Shown: positions 44,350 through 56,321, numbered from the stretch's first letter. The stretch: DNA of 64,000 nt from an uncultured Alphaproteobacteria bacterium (GCA_905479265.1 CAJQLX010000001.1:1-64000); one strand, 5' to 3'. Program-made: numbers and translations. Notes: generated from the sequence alone by a model not told the origin.

Positions 44350-46629
44350 ATGAGAGATTGGCTTGCTCTGCCCCGGATGTTGGCAGTGACGCTGCTGGTT
44401 GCGATGACGGTGGCCACGCGACCCGCGCACGCGCAAATGATCAACACCGGCGGCCTCTTCATCTCAACCGATGAAGTTGTCATGGTGGACGACGACTTTA
44501 TTCAGGCTGACGCCACGCAAAGCACCATCAATCAAGGCACGCTGATGATTTCCGGCACGCTGCGTTTTATCGACGGCGTGATTGACGAAACCGGTGGCGC
44601 GCTGGTGAACCGATTGACCGGCCAGGGCGGAGTGCGCCTCAGCCAGCCTGATTTTCACACACTCTTTTTAGCGTCGGCCCAGTCACAAGACGCGAGCGCT
44701 GTTCTGGACGACGGCGGCACGAATGCTGTCATCGACGGTCCCGTTCGGCGGATTGGCGGCGGTGAGTTTGTCTTTCCAACCGGCGATAACCGCAGCGGTG
44801 AGGTCTATCGCGGATTGGTGGGACTGAGCGCGCCAGACACGGCGGGTGAGGTTGACGTCCACTACCACTGGCGAGACGGCCTGTCTGATTTTGGCGTCCA
44901 GCGGGAGAGCCTCCTGATCGCGGTAACAGACCGCGAATACTGGCAAGTTTGGGGAGATTCCGCGATCGATATATCCCCCATGTATGAGTCCACCAGCCGG
45001 ATCAACGCGTTGATCCAAGAGAACCCGGGGGCAACGCTGGACAACCTCACGCTGGCCGGGTGGACCGGGGCGCAGTGGGTGGATCTGGACGGTCAAGCCG
45101 GCACACGTTCCAACAGCACCAGCGGCTTTGTCACTGCGCGCCTTGCGCTGCCGAACACCATAGCGGCCGTAACCTTTGCGCTGCGGTTGGCGGGCGAGGA
45201 AGACAGCGACAACGACAGTGTGCCCAACGACAAGGAATGGGACAGCAACGGCGACGGGCAAGGTCCGGATGATACGGACAACGACGGCACGCCCGACTAT
45301 TTGGACCCCGATGACGACGGCGACGGTTTTCTGACACGCGACGAGGATTGGGACCAGTCCGGCACGCCGTGCGATGATGATCGTGATGGCGATGGTCGGC
45401 CCGACTATCTGGATCCCGATGCTGGTGACAGAATCCAGCTCTGGGTAACGAAATCCGCCAGCCAAGCGCGGTTTTCCATCGGTGATATCGTCAGCTGGAC
45501 CCTGTCGGTGGAGAACCGATCGCGCACGGCGGTTACCGTGACCTTGCTGGACATCCTCCCCCTTGGTCTGGCGGTGGATCGACGGCGCCTGAGCCTAAGC
45601 TCTGCAGGACGCTTTGGCCCGCCACCCACAGCGGCACAGAGCGCGCCCCTGCACCACCCGGACATGGATCCCGATGGTGTTGGCCTTGTCTTGCATTGGC
45701 CGGACCTGATGCTTCAGCCGGGGGAAACCCGGTACATGGAGTTTCTGACCGAGGCGACCATTGGGCTCGATGCTGGCGAATACATAAACCGGGCTTTCGC
45801 CGTCACCGAAACCGCAGCGCAGCCGGCATTCTCCAACCTTGCCGCGTTTCCTTTTGAGCTGCGCCAAGATGTGGACTTGGGTTGCACGACCGTGATTGGG
45901 CGGGTGTTCAACGATGTGAATGTCGATGGTATCCACGATCCGAACGAGCCGGGCATCGCAGCGGCGAGGATTGGGGAGCACAGCGGCCTGATCATCCGCA
46001 CGGACGAATATGGCCGCTTCCATCTTCCCTGCGCTTTGGTTCCCCACGGTTCAGGCAAAAATCTGGTGCTCAAACTGGATGAGCGCACCTTGCCCGCAGG
46101 CTACAAGATGACCAGCGAAAACCCCCGCGTGGTGCGCGTCACGCGTGGTAAAATCGCCAAGGCGAACTTTGGCGCGGCGCTATCGCGCGAAGTCACGCTG
46201 AATATCAGCGACTGCACCTTCGCCCCCGGCGCCCAACTCTCGCGCTTTCACCCCGCTTGGACAGAGACGCTCGCGCGCTTGATGCAGGTACTTGATCAAG
46301 GTCCGGCGCGGTTGGTCATCGATTACACGGGCGTTGTGAAACTCGACGGCGCGCTGCTGCAGGATCGGTTTGACCGCGCCGAGACCGATGTTCGGAACCT
46401 TTGGAAGTCTCGCCCCCGACGCTACGATCTGGACCTGAGCTTCCGCTCTCGTCGCCTGATCGGGACCGAAAAATTGCCATGCCAGCGCTTTGCGTTCGAC
46501 GACCACCGTTTTGACCTCCCAACATCGTCCCAAAAACCTCAACCCAGCGGATCTCGTTGGTCCCCACGCGTCATCAAGCCACCGCGAGGGAACCGCTTTT
46601 TTGCAGCGACGGGCGGCAAATCACGCTAA
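44350..46629 (+). CDS. Large multi-domain surface protein (Ca-binding repeats, DUF11, SdrD-like)
   Basis: A 759-residue exported protein; ATG at 44350 starts a signal peptide ending in RPAHAQ. The N-terminal half (about 30-280) contains VDGPVRRIGGGEFVFPTGD-like and YRGLVGLSAP segments reminiscent of Bacteroidetes surface proteins. Residues about 284-360 carry DxDxDG-type repeats (DSDNDSVPND, DTDNDGTPDYLDPDDDGDG) that should bind calcium. A DUF11-like domain follows (about 364-500, VTKSASQARFSIGDIVSWTLSVENRS), then an SdrD B-like domain (about 515-610, IGRVFNDVNVDGIHDPNEPG). The last 150 residues include an OmpA-like stretch (RLVIDYTGVV, FDRAETDVRNLW) and a basic tail. It is probably last in the locus operon, with a 26-bp gap from the binding-fold gene. 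Confidence 0.8.
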   Translation: MRDWLALPRMLAVTLLVAMTVATRPAHAQMINTGGLFISTDEVVMVDDDFIQADATQSTINQGTLMISGTLRFIDGVIDETGGALVNRLTGQGGVRLSQPDFHTLFLASAQSQDASAVLDDGGTNAVIDGPVRRIGGGEFVFPTGDNRSGEVYRGLVGLSAPDTAGEVDVHYHWRDGLSDFGVQRESLLIAVTDREYWQVWGDSAIDISPMYESTSRINALIQENPGATLDNLTLAGWTGAQWVDLDGQAGTRSNSTSGFVTARLALPNTIAAVTFALRLAGEEDSDNDSVPNDKEWDSNGDGQGPDDTDNDGTPDYLDPDDDGDGFLTRDEDWDQSGTPCDDDRDGDGRPDYLDPDAGDRIQLWVTKSASQARFSIGDIVSWTLSVENRSRTAVTVTLLDILPLGLAVDRRRLSLSSAGRFGPPPTAAQSAPLHHPDMDPDGVGLVLHWPDLMLQPGETRYMEFLTEATIGLDAGEYINRAFAVTETAAQPAFSNLAAFPFELRQDVDLGCTTVIGRVFNDVNVDGIHDPNEPGIAAARIGEHSGLIIRTDEYGRFHLPCALVPHGSGKNLVLKLDERTLPAGYKMTSENPRVVRVTRGKIAKANFGAALSREVTLNISDCTFAPGAQLSRFHPAWTETLARLMQVLDQGPARLVIDYTGVVKLDGALLQDRFDRAETDVRNLWKSRPRRYDLDLSFRSRRLIGTEKLPCQRFAFDDHRFDLPTSSQKPQPSGSRWSPRVIKPPRGNRFFAATGGKSR

Positions 46630-46702
46630 GGAAAGCCGCGCCGGTGTGTTCATGAGAAACGACCCGGCACCCAAATTTGCTGCATATGCGGAGTGAGCTT
46701 CC

Positions 46703-47206
46703 ATGACACGTTTTTCATCGCTGTTTTTGCCGGGCCTGATCCATCTCGGCTCGCTTGCCGTTGTGGGGTCAGCCTGGGCCTATCAGTGGGCTGGATTGCT
46801 GCCGTGTATTCTGTGTTTGCAACAACGCGTCCCGCACTACGTGCTGCTGTTTTTTCTGGTCCCGACTGTCGTGATGTTCTTCGTCGGTCAGTTTCTGCCA
46901 AGCCTCTACGCGATCTATCGCAAGGCGTTTTATGCTGTTGCAACCTTAACCATGGGGGCAGCGGTATTCCTTGCGGCCAAGCACATCGGCGTTGAATACG
47001 GCTGGTGGAAAGGGCCAATGGCCTGTGGTGGTTTGGTGGAAAAAATGGCTTCTCCTGACCAACTCTTCGCATTAGAGCGACCAGACTGCTCAAAACCCAC
47101 AATTATTTGGCCCGGATTGTCCATGGCGACGTGGCATCTGCTTGCTGTCTTGCCGCTCTTGGGTTTGAGTCTGTTCGGCCTACGTCGGAATGTACTGCCA
47201 CGCTAA
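46703..47206 (+). CDS. dsbB: Disulfide bond formation protein B family
   Basis: A 167-residue four-helix membrane protein that re-oxidises DsbA and passes electrons to quinone. The first redox pair is Cys 35/Cys 38 in PCILCLQQR and the second is Cys 108 and Cys 129 in the second periplasmic loop (MACGGL, PDCSKP). Membrane helices are about 10-30, 44-63, 70-92 and 142-162. All four cysteines are present, so it should be functional. It starts 73 bp after the last surface gene on the same strand and may share its transcript, which would fit oxidation of cysteines in the exported proteins. Confidence 0.92.
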   Translation: MTRFSSLFLPGLIHLGSLAVVGSAWAYQWAGLLPCILCLQQRVPHYVLLFFLVPTVVMFFVGQFLPSLYAIYRKAFYAVATLTMGAAVFLAAKHIGVEYGWWKGPMACGGLVEKMASPDQLFALERPDCSKPTIIWPGLSMATWHLLAVLPLLGLSLFGLRRNVLPR

Positions 47207-47232
47207 TGCGGCGATGGGCGTGATGCTACTGA

Positions 47233-50114
<2,882 letters not shown>

Positions 50115-50122
50115 CACTGCAT

Positions 50123-51160
50123 TTAACCCTTGCGGCGGCGGTTGCCACCACTGCGACGGGTTGAGTTCTTCAGCGCGTCTTGGCCAATGGCGATTTGGCG
50201 AGCGCCATCGGACATTTTGCCCAAAGCCAGCTCAATCGCCAGCACGCGGAAATCCGGTTGATCGTTTTCATCCAGAGCCTCCCGCATGGCGGCAACATGC
50301 TCGGGCTTTGTCCCACAACAGCCGCCGATAATCTTCGCCCCTGCTGCACGCGCCAGTTGGGCATAGGCTGCCATTTGCTCGACTGTACCGCTGTAGACAA
50401 TCTCGCCATCGTCATAGTGCGGGATACCGCAATTCGCTTTGGCGATAACCGGCGCGGTTGGTTGGGCGTCGGCAAAGCCGAGCACGGAGCTCATCAAATC
50501 AGACGCACCAACGCCGCAGTTTGCCCCAAAACCATCGAGGTTGAAGTCTTCGGCGAGGCCAGCAAAGGCACGGGGGGTCAGGCCCATCATGGTCCGGCCC
50601 GCGCTGTCAAAACTCATCGTCGCGCATACGGGTATGTCAAAGGAGCGCGCCGCTTCTGCTGCGGCTTCCAATTCATCGGGGGCGGAAATGGTTTCGATCC
50701 AGACAAGATCAATGCCGCCCTCAACCAACCCTTCGATTTGTTCTTTAAAACTGGCTACAGCGTCGGCTTTTTCGAGGCCACCCAGCGGGGTCAGCAGCTC
50801 CCCTGTTGGCCCTACTGAACCCGCAACCAAAACCCGCCGATCCGCCTTGTCAGCCACGTCGCGGGCCAGCATCGCTGCGGTGCGGTTCAGGGACGTAACC
50901 TGCCCCTCTAGGCCGTGCAGCTTGAGCCGGTGCCGGGTGCCACCAAATGTATTCGTCAGGAAAAGATCGCTGCCCGCATCGACAAAGGATTTATGCAAGG
51001 CTTGGACCCGATCGGGGTGCTCCAACAGCCATGCTTCCGGCGCTTCACCACTTTCCAAACCCATGGCAAACAGGTTGGTTCCCGTTGCGCCATCGGCGAG
51101 CAATACGCCGCGTTCTTCGAGCAGGGTGCTAAAAGCCGAGTTTGATGCCTGCGTATCCAC
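50123..51160 (-). CDS. bmt: Betaine--homocysteine S-methyltransferase
   Basis: A 345-residue homocysteine S-methyltransferase of the barrel family. It moves a methyl from glycine betaine to homocysteine, producing methionine and dimethylglycine. The motifs are LLADGATGTNLFAMG, LFLTNTFGGTRHRLKLHG, GSVGPTGELLTPLG, and the zinc ligands FGANCGVG and IIGGCCGTKPEHV. Bacterial genes of this type are named bmt. GTG at 51160 has GGGAG seven bases upstream and is preferred over the ATG at 51202; it overlaps the end of the upstream gene by 32 bp. The dimethylglycine it releases is the presumed substrate type of the DMGDH-like proteins elsewhere in the window. Confidence 0.88.
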   Translation of the reverse strand: MDTQASNSAFSTLLEERGVLLADGATGTNLFAMGLESGEAPEAWLLEHPDRVQALHKSFVDAGSDLFLTNTFGGTRHRLKLHGLEGQVTSLNRTAAMLARDVADKADRRVLVAGSVGPTGELLTPLGGLEKADAVASFKEQIEGLVEGGIDLVWIETISAPDELEAAAEAARSFDIPVCATMSFDSAGRTMMGLTPRAFAGLAEDFNLDGFGANCGVGASDLMSSVLGFADAQPTAPVIAKANCGIPHYDDGEIVYSGTVEQMAAYAQLARAAGAKIIGGCCGTKPEHVAAMREALDENDQPDFRVLAIELALGKMSDGARQIAIGQDALKNSTRRSGGNRRRKG

Positions 51161-51602
51161 GTAATTCTCCCAAGCCCAGTTCACCCCGGCTGAAGAAAGC
51201 AAAGTGACGCGTCAGCTCAAACTCTGCTTCGACACCGGAAATGAAGTATGGCGTCCAATCATATTCTTGGCTTGGGTCATCGATATCGACGTAAGAGATA
51301 ACGCCTGCGCCGCCGCCAAGCCCAAGGCTAACGGGGCCAACCCCCATTACCGTGAGCCAACCTGTCGCATCCAAGGCGATAGAACAACAGGCTTGGTCAT
51401 GACCTGAGGCGAAGGCAGCCCCCTCCACTTTGATCCAATCAAGCGGTGCTGCGCCGAGTGCGAAACGCCCGGTCAAGCCGTTGCTTTCCAAATTGCTGTA
51501 AACGCCTCCGGCACCGCTCATGTAGAGTTGTGCCGTAGCAGTGCCGGGTAGGATCAAAGCCGCCAGCGTCGAAAAGAAGAAACCAAAGAGACGAAGGCGC
51601 AT
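51129..51602 (-). CDS. Putative small outer-membrane protein
   Basis: A 157-residue exported protein. The signal peptide is RLRLFGFFFSTLAALILPGTATA, and the mature part has alternating polar/non-polar strands with Gly-rich turns (GLGGGAGVISYV, GYAGIKLGF) and ends in Phe, as expected of an eight-strand barrel. Two adjacent cysteines (QACCSIAL) are unusual for a barrel. The family is not recognised. It is third in a five-gene minus-strand operon, 11 bp after the DUF2799 lipoprotein, and its 3' end overlaps the start of bmt. Confidence 0.7.
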   Translation of the reverse strand: MRLRLFGFFFSTLAALILPGTATAQLYMSGAGGVYSNLESNGLTGRFALGAAPLDWIKVEGAAFASGHDQACCSIALDATGWLTVMGVGPVSLGLGGGAGVISYVDIDDPSQEYDWTPYFISGVEAEFELTRHFAFFSRGELGLGELRGYAGIKLGF

Positions 51603-51613
51603 GATCTGAGCTC

Positions 51614-51874
51614 CTAGAGTTGTAAGCGCGGCAATGTCGGCCCCGCCGCATATCCGCGGGTGTATTCCGATGCCTGCGGCGTGATGCCAATGTCGGCGCA
51701 GATGCTTTGGAGTTTTGCCAAACGGTTCTCATATCCCTGCTGGGCATGATAGACGCCTGTTTGGTACCAGTTTGCCTCGGTGCACAATCGCTGATCGCCA
51801 CCACCGCACGCGGCGAGTGCCAGAATGGCCGAGGCCGCTGCGCCAATCGCTAACCGGTTTGCTACTTTGTTCAT
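51614..51874 (-). CDS. DUF2799-like small lipoprotein
   Basis: An 86-residue lipoprotein. The signal is NKVANRLAIGAAASAILALAAC, with the lipidated Cys at about residue 23. The mature part has the DUF2799-type arrangement: a Trp/Gly region (NWYQTGVYHAQQG), LQSICADIGITPQASEYTRGYAAG. Homologues are small envelope proteins of unknown function. The ATG at 51874 has AAGGAC seven bases upstream; the longer frame to 52000 would lack a signal at its N-terminus. It follows the SH3 gene by 22 bp. Confidence 0.72.
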   Translation of the reverse strand: MNKVANRLAIGAAASAILALAACGGGDQRLCTEANWYQTGVYHAQQGYENRLAKLQSICADIGITPQASEYTRGYAAGPTLPRLQL

Positions 51875-51896
51875 CGTGTCGTCCTTTCCAAAACCG

Positions 51897-52685
51897 CTAG
51901 CTTGGACAATCGCCAAGCAGTGTATAGTAAATCCAGCCTTGACGGCCAAATTGTGTGCGTACCCGATTCCAGGTGCCGTCCCCTGTCCGTTTTTCGACAA
52001 AGACCGCCATCCCGGGTTCGAGTATCGTTACGATATTGAATTCGGTGCCCGGGCCCGTCCGCAAGTTCGAGGCTCGCGCGATACAGCCACGCTCCAAGCT
52101 GTTCAAACCCGACGCGACCGGCGCTTCGGCAACCGCCGCGCCCGGCAGTCGTGACGAGACCCCTAAGGCAACCTCTAACGGCTCAAAGTCCCGTGTCGAA
52201 ACAGCCTGACGTTCAAACAGGTTTACTGTCAGGGGCGCAGTTATGCCGGGGCTTTCAAAGGAGCCAACAGCCTCGACAATGCGAATACCATCGAGGCGAC
52301 AAGGTCCGTCAAAAGCGAACTCTCGAATCCGCTTCGAGACACGGTTTCCGTCCAGATCGGAGACGGTCGCATTGGTCTTGCCGAGGATACGCCCCTGCAA
52401 AGCCAGCTCGATATCAAAGCGAACTTCGGCCAGGGGGCTGGACCCCAAAGCATCGACAAAAAACTGGTAATAACAACGCTGCGCGGTGAGCGGGAATTTC
52501 ACAGAATGGATAACTTGCAGCGAAAACTCGATGTTATCGCTGAGCAACTGCGTGTCACCCTGTACGCTTCGGAGGCTGCTCAAGGCCAAACTGCTGTCGT
52601 TTAGCTGTGCCAGTGCCTTTGCGGATGCGCCCAACGCACCAAGGGCAAAAAGCCAAGCCACTGCCAATCTCATAAGATGCGGCAC
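51897..52685 (-). CDS. Exported protein with C-terminal SH3 domain
   Basis: A 262-residue protein with a signal peptide (about 5-25), a large middle domain (about 30-175) with two cysteines that could form a disulfide (QRCYYQF and DGPCRLDGI), and a bacterial SH3_3 domain at about 195-262 (IARASNLRTGPGTEFNIVTILEPGMAVFV). Such SH3 domains often bind peptidoglycan. I do not recognise the middle domain. The GTG at 52685 has AGGAG seven bases upstream and is a better start than the ATG at 52673. It is first in the five-gene operon SH3 - DUF2799 - barrel - bmt - hypothetical. Confidence 0.78.
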   Translation of the reverse strand: MPHLMRLAVAWLFALGALGASAKALAQLNDSSLALSSLRSVQGDTQLLSDNIEFSLQVIHSVKFPLTAQRCYYQFFVDALGSSPLAEVRFDIELALQGRILGKTNATVSDLDGNRVSKRIREFAFDGPCRLDGIRIVEAVGSFESPGITAPLTVNLFERQAVSTRDFEPLEVALGVSSRLPGAAVAEAPVASGLNSLERGCIARASNLRTGPGTEFNIVTILEPGMAVFVEKRTGDGTWNRVRTQFGRQGWIYYTLLGDCPS

Positions 52686-52922
52686 TTACGTGCTCCTCAT
52701 AACTCTCAACCCCGAAAGCTGACGCATAATGGCAAATTTTTCGCGCATAATCTAGACAGAATCAGGGAGTTATGCGGGAATATCACAATCAGAGAGTTTA
52801 GTCGCGTTGCGTATGGAACGCCGCTGGCCATCCGCAAAGACAAGGCTGCACCCGTGGACACTCTTCCCCCATAGCAATACACCAAAAGGAACGATTTAGG
52901 TTTTCACGTAAGGACCAAAGAC

Positions 52923-54035
52923 ATGGCTCACAACATCCTCGTTCTCCCCGGTGACGGTATCGGTCAGGAGGTGATGACACAGGTTCGCCGCACCATCGAT
53001 TGGTTTGGCGATCATCGTGGTCTCGACGTGAACATCACCGAAGACAAGGTTGGCGGCTCGGCCTACGACACCTACGGTGCACCCATCACTGACGCCATCA
53101 TGGACAAAGCCTTCGCGGCTGACTGTGTTCTGTTCGGTGCTGTTGGTGGTCCACAGTACGACACACTCGACTTCTCCCTCCGCCCGGAGCGCGGTTTGCT
53201 GCGGTTGCGCAAAGACCTTGAGCTGTTTGCCAACCTGCGCCCGGCGATTTGTTTCGACGCACTCGCTGAAGCATCCTCGCTGAAGAAAGAGCTGGTCGCA
53301 GGCTTGGACATCATGATTGTCCGAGAGCTGACCGGTGGGGTGTACTTTGGCGAGCCTCGTGGGGTCAGCGACCTGCCAAATGGCGAACGTCGCGGCATCA
53401 ACACACAGGTTTATGATACCTACGAAATCCGTCGCGTGGCCCGCGTTGCTTTCGATTTGGCGCGCAAGCGTGGAAACCGCGTGCATTCGTCGGAAAAGAA
53501 CAACGTCATGGAATCCGGCATCCTCTGGAAAGAAGAAGTGCAGTGGGTCCGCGATAACGAATTTGCCGACGTCCAGCTTGACCATATTCTGGCCGACAAC
53601 TGCGGCATGCAGCTGGTTCGCGCGCCAAAGCAGTTCGACGTGATCGTCACGGACAACCTGTTCGGTGACATGCTGTCCGACGTTGCGGCGATGCTGACAG
53701 GCTCACTGGGCATGCTGCCTTCCGCGTCCTTGGGTGCCAAAGACGAAACCACGGGCAAATCCCATGCGCTGTACGAGCCGGTACACGGCTCTGCGCCGGA
53801 CATTGCTGGTGAAAACAAGGCCAACCCGCTGGCGTGCATCCTGTCCTTCGCGATGGCGCTGCGTTACTCGCTGGATCGCGGTGACGACGCCGATTTGCTC
53901 GAAGCCGCGGTTGATCGCGTTCTCGGCTCTGGCGTGCGCACCGGTGACATCATGTCCGCAGACTCTACGCTCACGAGCTGCACGGGCATGGGCGACGCCG
54001 TACTGGCTGAGCTTTCCAAGTCAATCTCAGGTTAA
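52923..54035 (+). CDS. leuB: 3-isopropylmalate dehydrogenase
   Basis: Third step of leucine synthesis, oxidising and decarboxylating 3-isopropylmalate with NAD. The nucleotide and substrate motifs are complete: [46 protein letters not shown], the metal-binding [26 protein letters not shown], and [13 protein letters not shown]. It has 370 residues. The 237-bp gap upstream has nothing I recognise; no leader peptide with leucine codons is evident. It precedes asd by 17 bp, a pairing common in alphaproteobacteria. Confidence 0.97.
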   Translation: MAHNILVLPGDGIGQEVMTQVRRTIDWFGDHRGLDVNITEDKVGGSAYDTYGAPITDAIMDKAFAADCVLFGAVGGPQYDTLDFSLRPERGLLRLRKDLELFANLRPAICFDALAEASSLKKELVAGLDIMIVRELTGGVYFGEPRGVSDLPNGERRGINTQVYDTYEIRRVARVAFDLARKRGNRVHSSEKNNVMESGILWKEEVQWVRDNEFADVQLDHILADNCGMQLVRAPKQFDVIVTDNLFGDMLSDVAAMLTGSLGMLPSASLGAKDETTGKSHALYEPVHGSAPDIAGENKANPLACILSFAMALRYSLDRGDDADLLEAAVDRVLGSGVRTGDIMSADSTLTSCTGMGDAVLAELSKSISG

Positions 54036-54052
54036 TCGAGGAACTACGCATC

Positions 54053-55081
54053 ATGGGTTACACGGTTGCAGTCGTCGGCGCGTCCGGCAATGTGGGTCGC
54101 GAGATCCTGTCTATCCTCGACGAACGCCAGTTTCCGGTGGACAAAGTTCACGCGGTTGCTTCTAGCCGTTCAGCGGGTCAGGAAGTCAGCTTTGGCGAAG
54201 ACAAGATCCTCAAGATTGAAGATCTCTCAACCTTCGACTTTAGCGGCGTGGACATCGCGCTGTTTTCGCCGGGCGGCGCCGTATCGGCCCAATTTGCACC
54301 AAAAGCGGCTGCAGCGGGCTGTATTGTTATCGACAACACATCGCACTTCCGCATGGACCCCGACTGCCCCCTGATCGTGCCAGAGGTCAACGCCGAAGCG
54401 CTCGAACCTTGGGCGGCACAGGCCAACCGGAAAAACATCATCGCAAACCCGAACTGCTCGACGATCCAATTGATGGTCGCGCTCAAGCCCTTGCATGACA
54501 AAGCCAAGATCACGCGGGTGGTGTGTTCGACCTACCAATCCGTTTCTGGCGCGGGCAAAGAAGCGATGGACGAGCTGTTCCGCCAAACGCGGGGCGTATA
54601 CGTGAACGAGCCCGTGATGCCCGAGCAGTTGACCAAGGAAATCGCCTTTAACTGCATCCCGCACATTGATGCATTCATGGATGATGGCTCCACCAAAGAA
54701 GAGTGGAAGATGACCGCGGAGACGAAAAAGATCCTCGATCCGAAGATCAAATTGGCCGCGACGTGTGTCCGCGTGCCCGTGTTTATCTCTCACGCTGTTT
54801 CCGCCAACGTCGAATTCGAAAACCCCATCACGACCGCCGAAGCCCGTGAAGCGTTCTCCGCTCAAGAAGGCTGCATCGTTGTCGATCATCGCCAAGATGA
54901 AGGCTACGTCACGCCCAAAGAGGCGGCTGGCGAAGATGCTGTTTACGTGTCTCGGATCCGCGAAGACGCAACCATCGACAACGGTTTGGCGTTCTGGTGT
55001 GTGGCCGACAACCTGCGGAAGGGCGCAGCCCTGAACGCGGTTCAGATCGCTGAAAAACTGGTCGAAATGAAGATCATCTGA
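54053..55081 (+). CDS. asd: Aspartate-semialdehyde dehydrogenase
   Basis: Makes aspartate semialdehyde for lysine/DAP, threonine and methionine synthesis. The 342-residue protein has the Rossmann motif VAVVGASGNVGREIL, the catalytic cysteine at about 135 in NPNCSTIQL, the substrate Arg/Gln region STYQSVSGAGKEAMDEL, and RVPVFISHAVSANVEFE near the C-terminus with the active-site His. It is cotranscribed with leuB and ended by a strong terminator. Confidence 0.97.
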   Translation: MGYTVAVVGASGNVGREILSILDERQFPVDKVHAVASSRSAGQEVSFGEDKILKIEDLSTFDFSGVDIALFSPGGAVSAQFAPKAAAAGCIVIDNTSHFRMDPDCPLIVPEVNAEALEPWAAQANRKNIIANPNCSTIQLMVALKPLHDKAKITRVVCSTYQSVSGAGKEAMDELFRQTRGVYVNEPVMPEQLTKEIAFNCIPHIDAFMDDGSTKEEWKMTAETKKILDPKIKLAATCVRVPVFISHAVSANVEFENPITTAEAREAFSAQEGCIVVDHRQDEGYVTPKEAAGEDAVYVSRIREDATIDNGLAFWCVADNLRKGAALNAVQIAEKLVEMKII

Positions 55082-55104
55082 GGGGCAAAGACCCTTACAC
55101 GCAC

Positions 55105-55140
55105 AAAAGGCTCCCATCGTCCTGACGGGAGCCTTTTTTT
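55105..55140. terminator. Terminator after asd
   Basis: AAAAGGCTCCC (55105-55115) pairs with GGGAGCCTTTT around a 12-nt segment, followed by TTTT. It begins 23 bases past the asd stop and, with its A-run, could also stop the convergent gene at 55174. Confidence 0.88.
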
Positions 55141-55173
55141 GTGGGTGGCGTCTGTCTGGTGAGATGGCGCGTG

Positions 55174-55728
55174 CTAAAGCGCTGCTTCTGCCGCGCTTGC
55201 CAGCGACGTAATGGCCTTCATCTCGTTCTTCACACCGCTATCGATGCCCAAAACCCCCATCCACATGCGCAATTGGCGGTCTTTGACCACCAAATCATCC
55301 GTGATCCGTACTTCAGTCGAACCATTGCCCAGATCCCGCATTTGAATGGCCCGGGCCGTTTGAACCGGCACGTCTTCGGGTGTGATGCTGTAGGCATAAA
55401 CCCACGCGGAACCATCCGCAGGCTGGTCCGCTTGGGTTCGCGTGAATTGGGTGTAGTAGTTGCGGTCTTCGTGCCGGGCGGTCCAGCTGACCAAACCAAA
55501 ATCATCCTCGACGACGTTTTCGAACTCCACTTCGTCAAAGCGCTCTTCAAGCACGCCAGCGGTATTCAAAACCATCCAAACCGCCGCAACAGGCGATTCA
55601 ACCGTTTCGGTCACTGACGCGCTGATGTCCTCGGGCAATTGCCACGCTCTGAAAAATGCGCTGCCGATAAAGAACGCAACAGCGACGAGAAAAGCGATAA
55701 TAGCCCAAGGCAGGAGACGACGGATCAT
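55174..55728 (-). CDS. SRPBCC-like membrane-anchored protein
   Basis: A 184-residue protein with one N-terminal membrane anchor (about 7-28, LPWAIIAFLVAVAFFIGSAFF) and a soluble domain that looks like an SRPBCC/polyketide-cyclase fold (ESPVAAVWMVLNTAGVLEERFDEVEFENVV, GSTEVRITDDLVVKDRQLRMWM). Members bind lipids or small hydrophobic ligands. It lies 20 bp downstream of the DUF962 gene on the same strand and may share its function in membrane lipid handling; this is inference. Confidence 0.68.
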   Translation of the reverse strand: MIRRLLPWAIIAFLVAVAFFIGSAFFRAWQLPEDISASVTETVESPVAAVWMVLNTAGVLEERFDEVEFENVVEDDFGLVSWTARHEDRNYYTQFTRTQADQPADGSAWVYAYSITPEDVPVQTARAIQMRDLGNGSTEVRITDDLVVKDRQLRMWMGVLGIDSGVKNEMKAITSLASAAEAAL

Positions 55729-55748
55729 GGTTTTCGGAACGACCTCAA

Positions 55749-56255
55749 CTAAGACTGAATTATCCGGGCCAGTTCAGCGTCAACATCTTGTTTGAGTTTT
55801 TGCTTGAGGCCGAAGCGGTGAACGACTTCATAGACCAAAAACGTAGGCCCGAGCAGCCCCTGAAACAAATTGTCCAACAGCGCCGGACGCTTGCCTTCGA
55901 AAACATGGCCCACCAACTGAAAACCCCAGCCCACAACCTGCAAGCCGATGGCCAGAATGATCTTCCACATCACCGATAGGGTTGGGTCGTACCACGTGAT
56001 TCCAAGCCAAAGAAACGGCAGCGCGAGCAAAACCACGATGCCGCCAATCAGCAGGTCCATCGACATCCAAAGCACCGCAAAAGCCACAAAGACATAAAGC
56101 GACAGAGGCTGCCCCAAGAGCTTTGGCCAAGACGCCACGAACAGGACGCCGATGACGATCAGCGGTATGCCAATGAAGTGTGTTGCTTCATTTCGTTCAT
56201 CTTGGTGGTAACTGGCGTACCCGGCCAGCTGCTTGGTGTAGAGCTCCGTAAACAT
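55749..56255 (-). CDS. DUF962 / Mpo1-like membrane protein
   Basis: A 168-residue integral membrane protein with the DUF962 signatures YHQDERNEATHFIGIP at the N-terminus (His, Asp and His near the first helix) and GHVFEGKRPALLDNLFQ. Four to five helices are predicted. Yeast Mpo1, the characterised member, is an iron-dependent dioxygenase that removes one carbon from 2-hydroxy fatty acids; the conserved histidines are present here, so the same chemistry is possible. The native substrate in alphaproteobacteria is unknown. Confidence 0.85.
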   Translation of the reverse strand: MFTELYTKQLAGYASYHQDERNEATHFIGIPLIVIGVLFVASWPKLLGQPLSLYVFVAFAVLWMSMDLLIGGIVVLLALPFLWLGITWYDPTLSVMWKIILAIGLQVVGWGFQLVGHVFEGKRPALLDNLFQGLLGPTFLVYEVVHRFGLKQKLKQDVDAELARIIQS

Positions 56256-56321
56256 CGATTTCCTCCGGTTGAGTCGATTAAATCGGAGCTATATCACAAG
56301 CGAGACAAAAATTGCACCGGG

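Noticed and set aside
46652-46696. 14-codon frame ending six bases before dsbB, a possible leader peptide
   Set aside because: No regulatory codon pattern or hairpin pair was visible; translation coupling is possible but unsupported.
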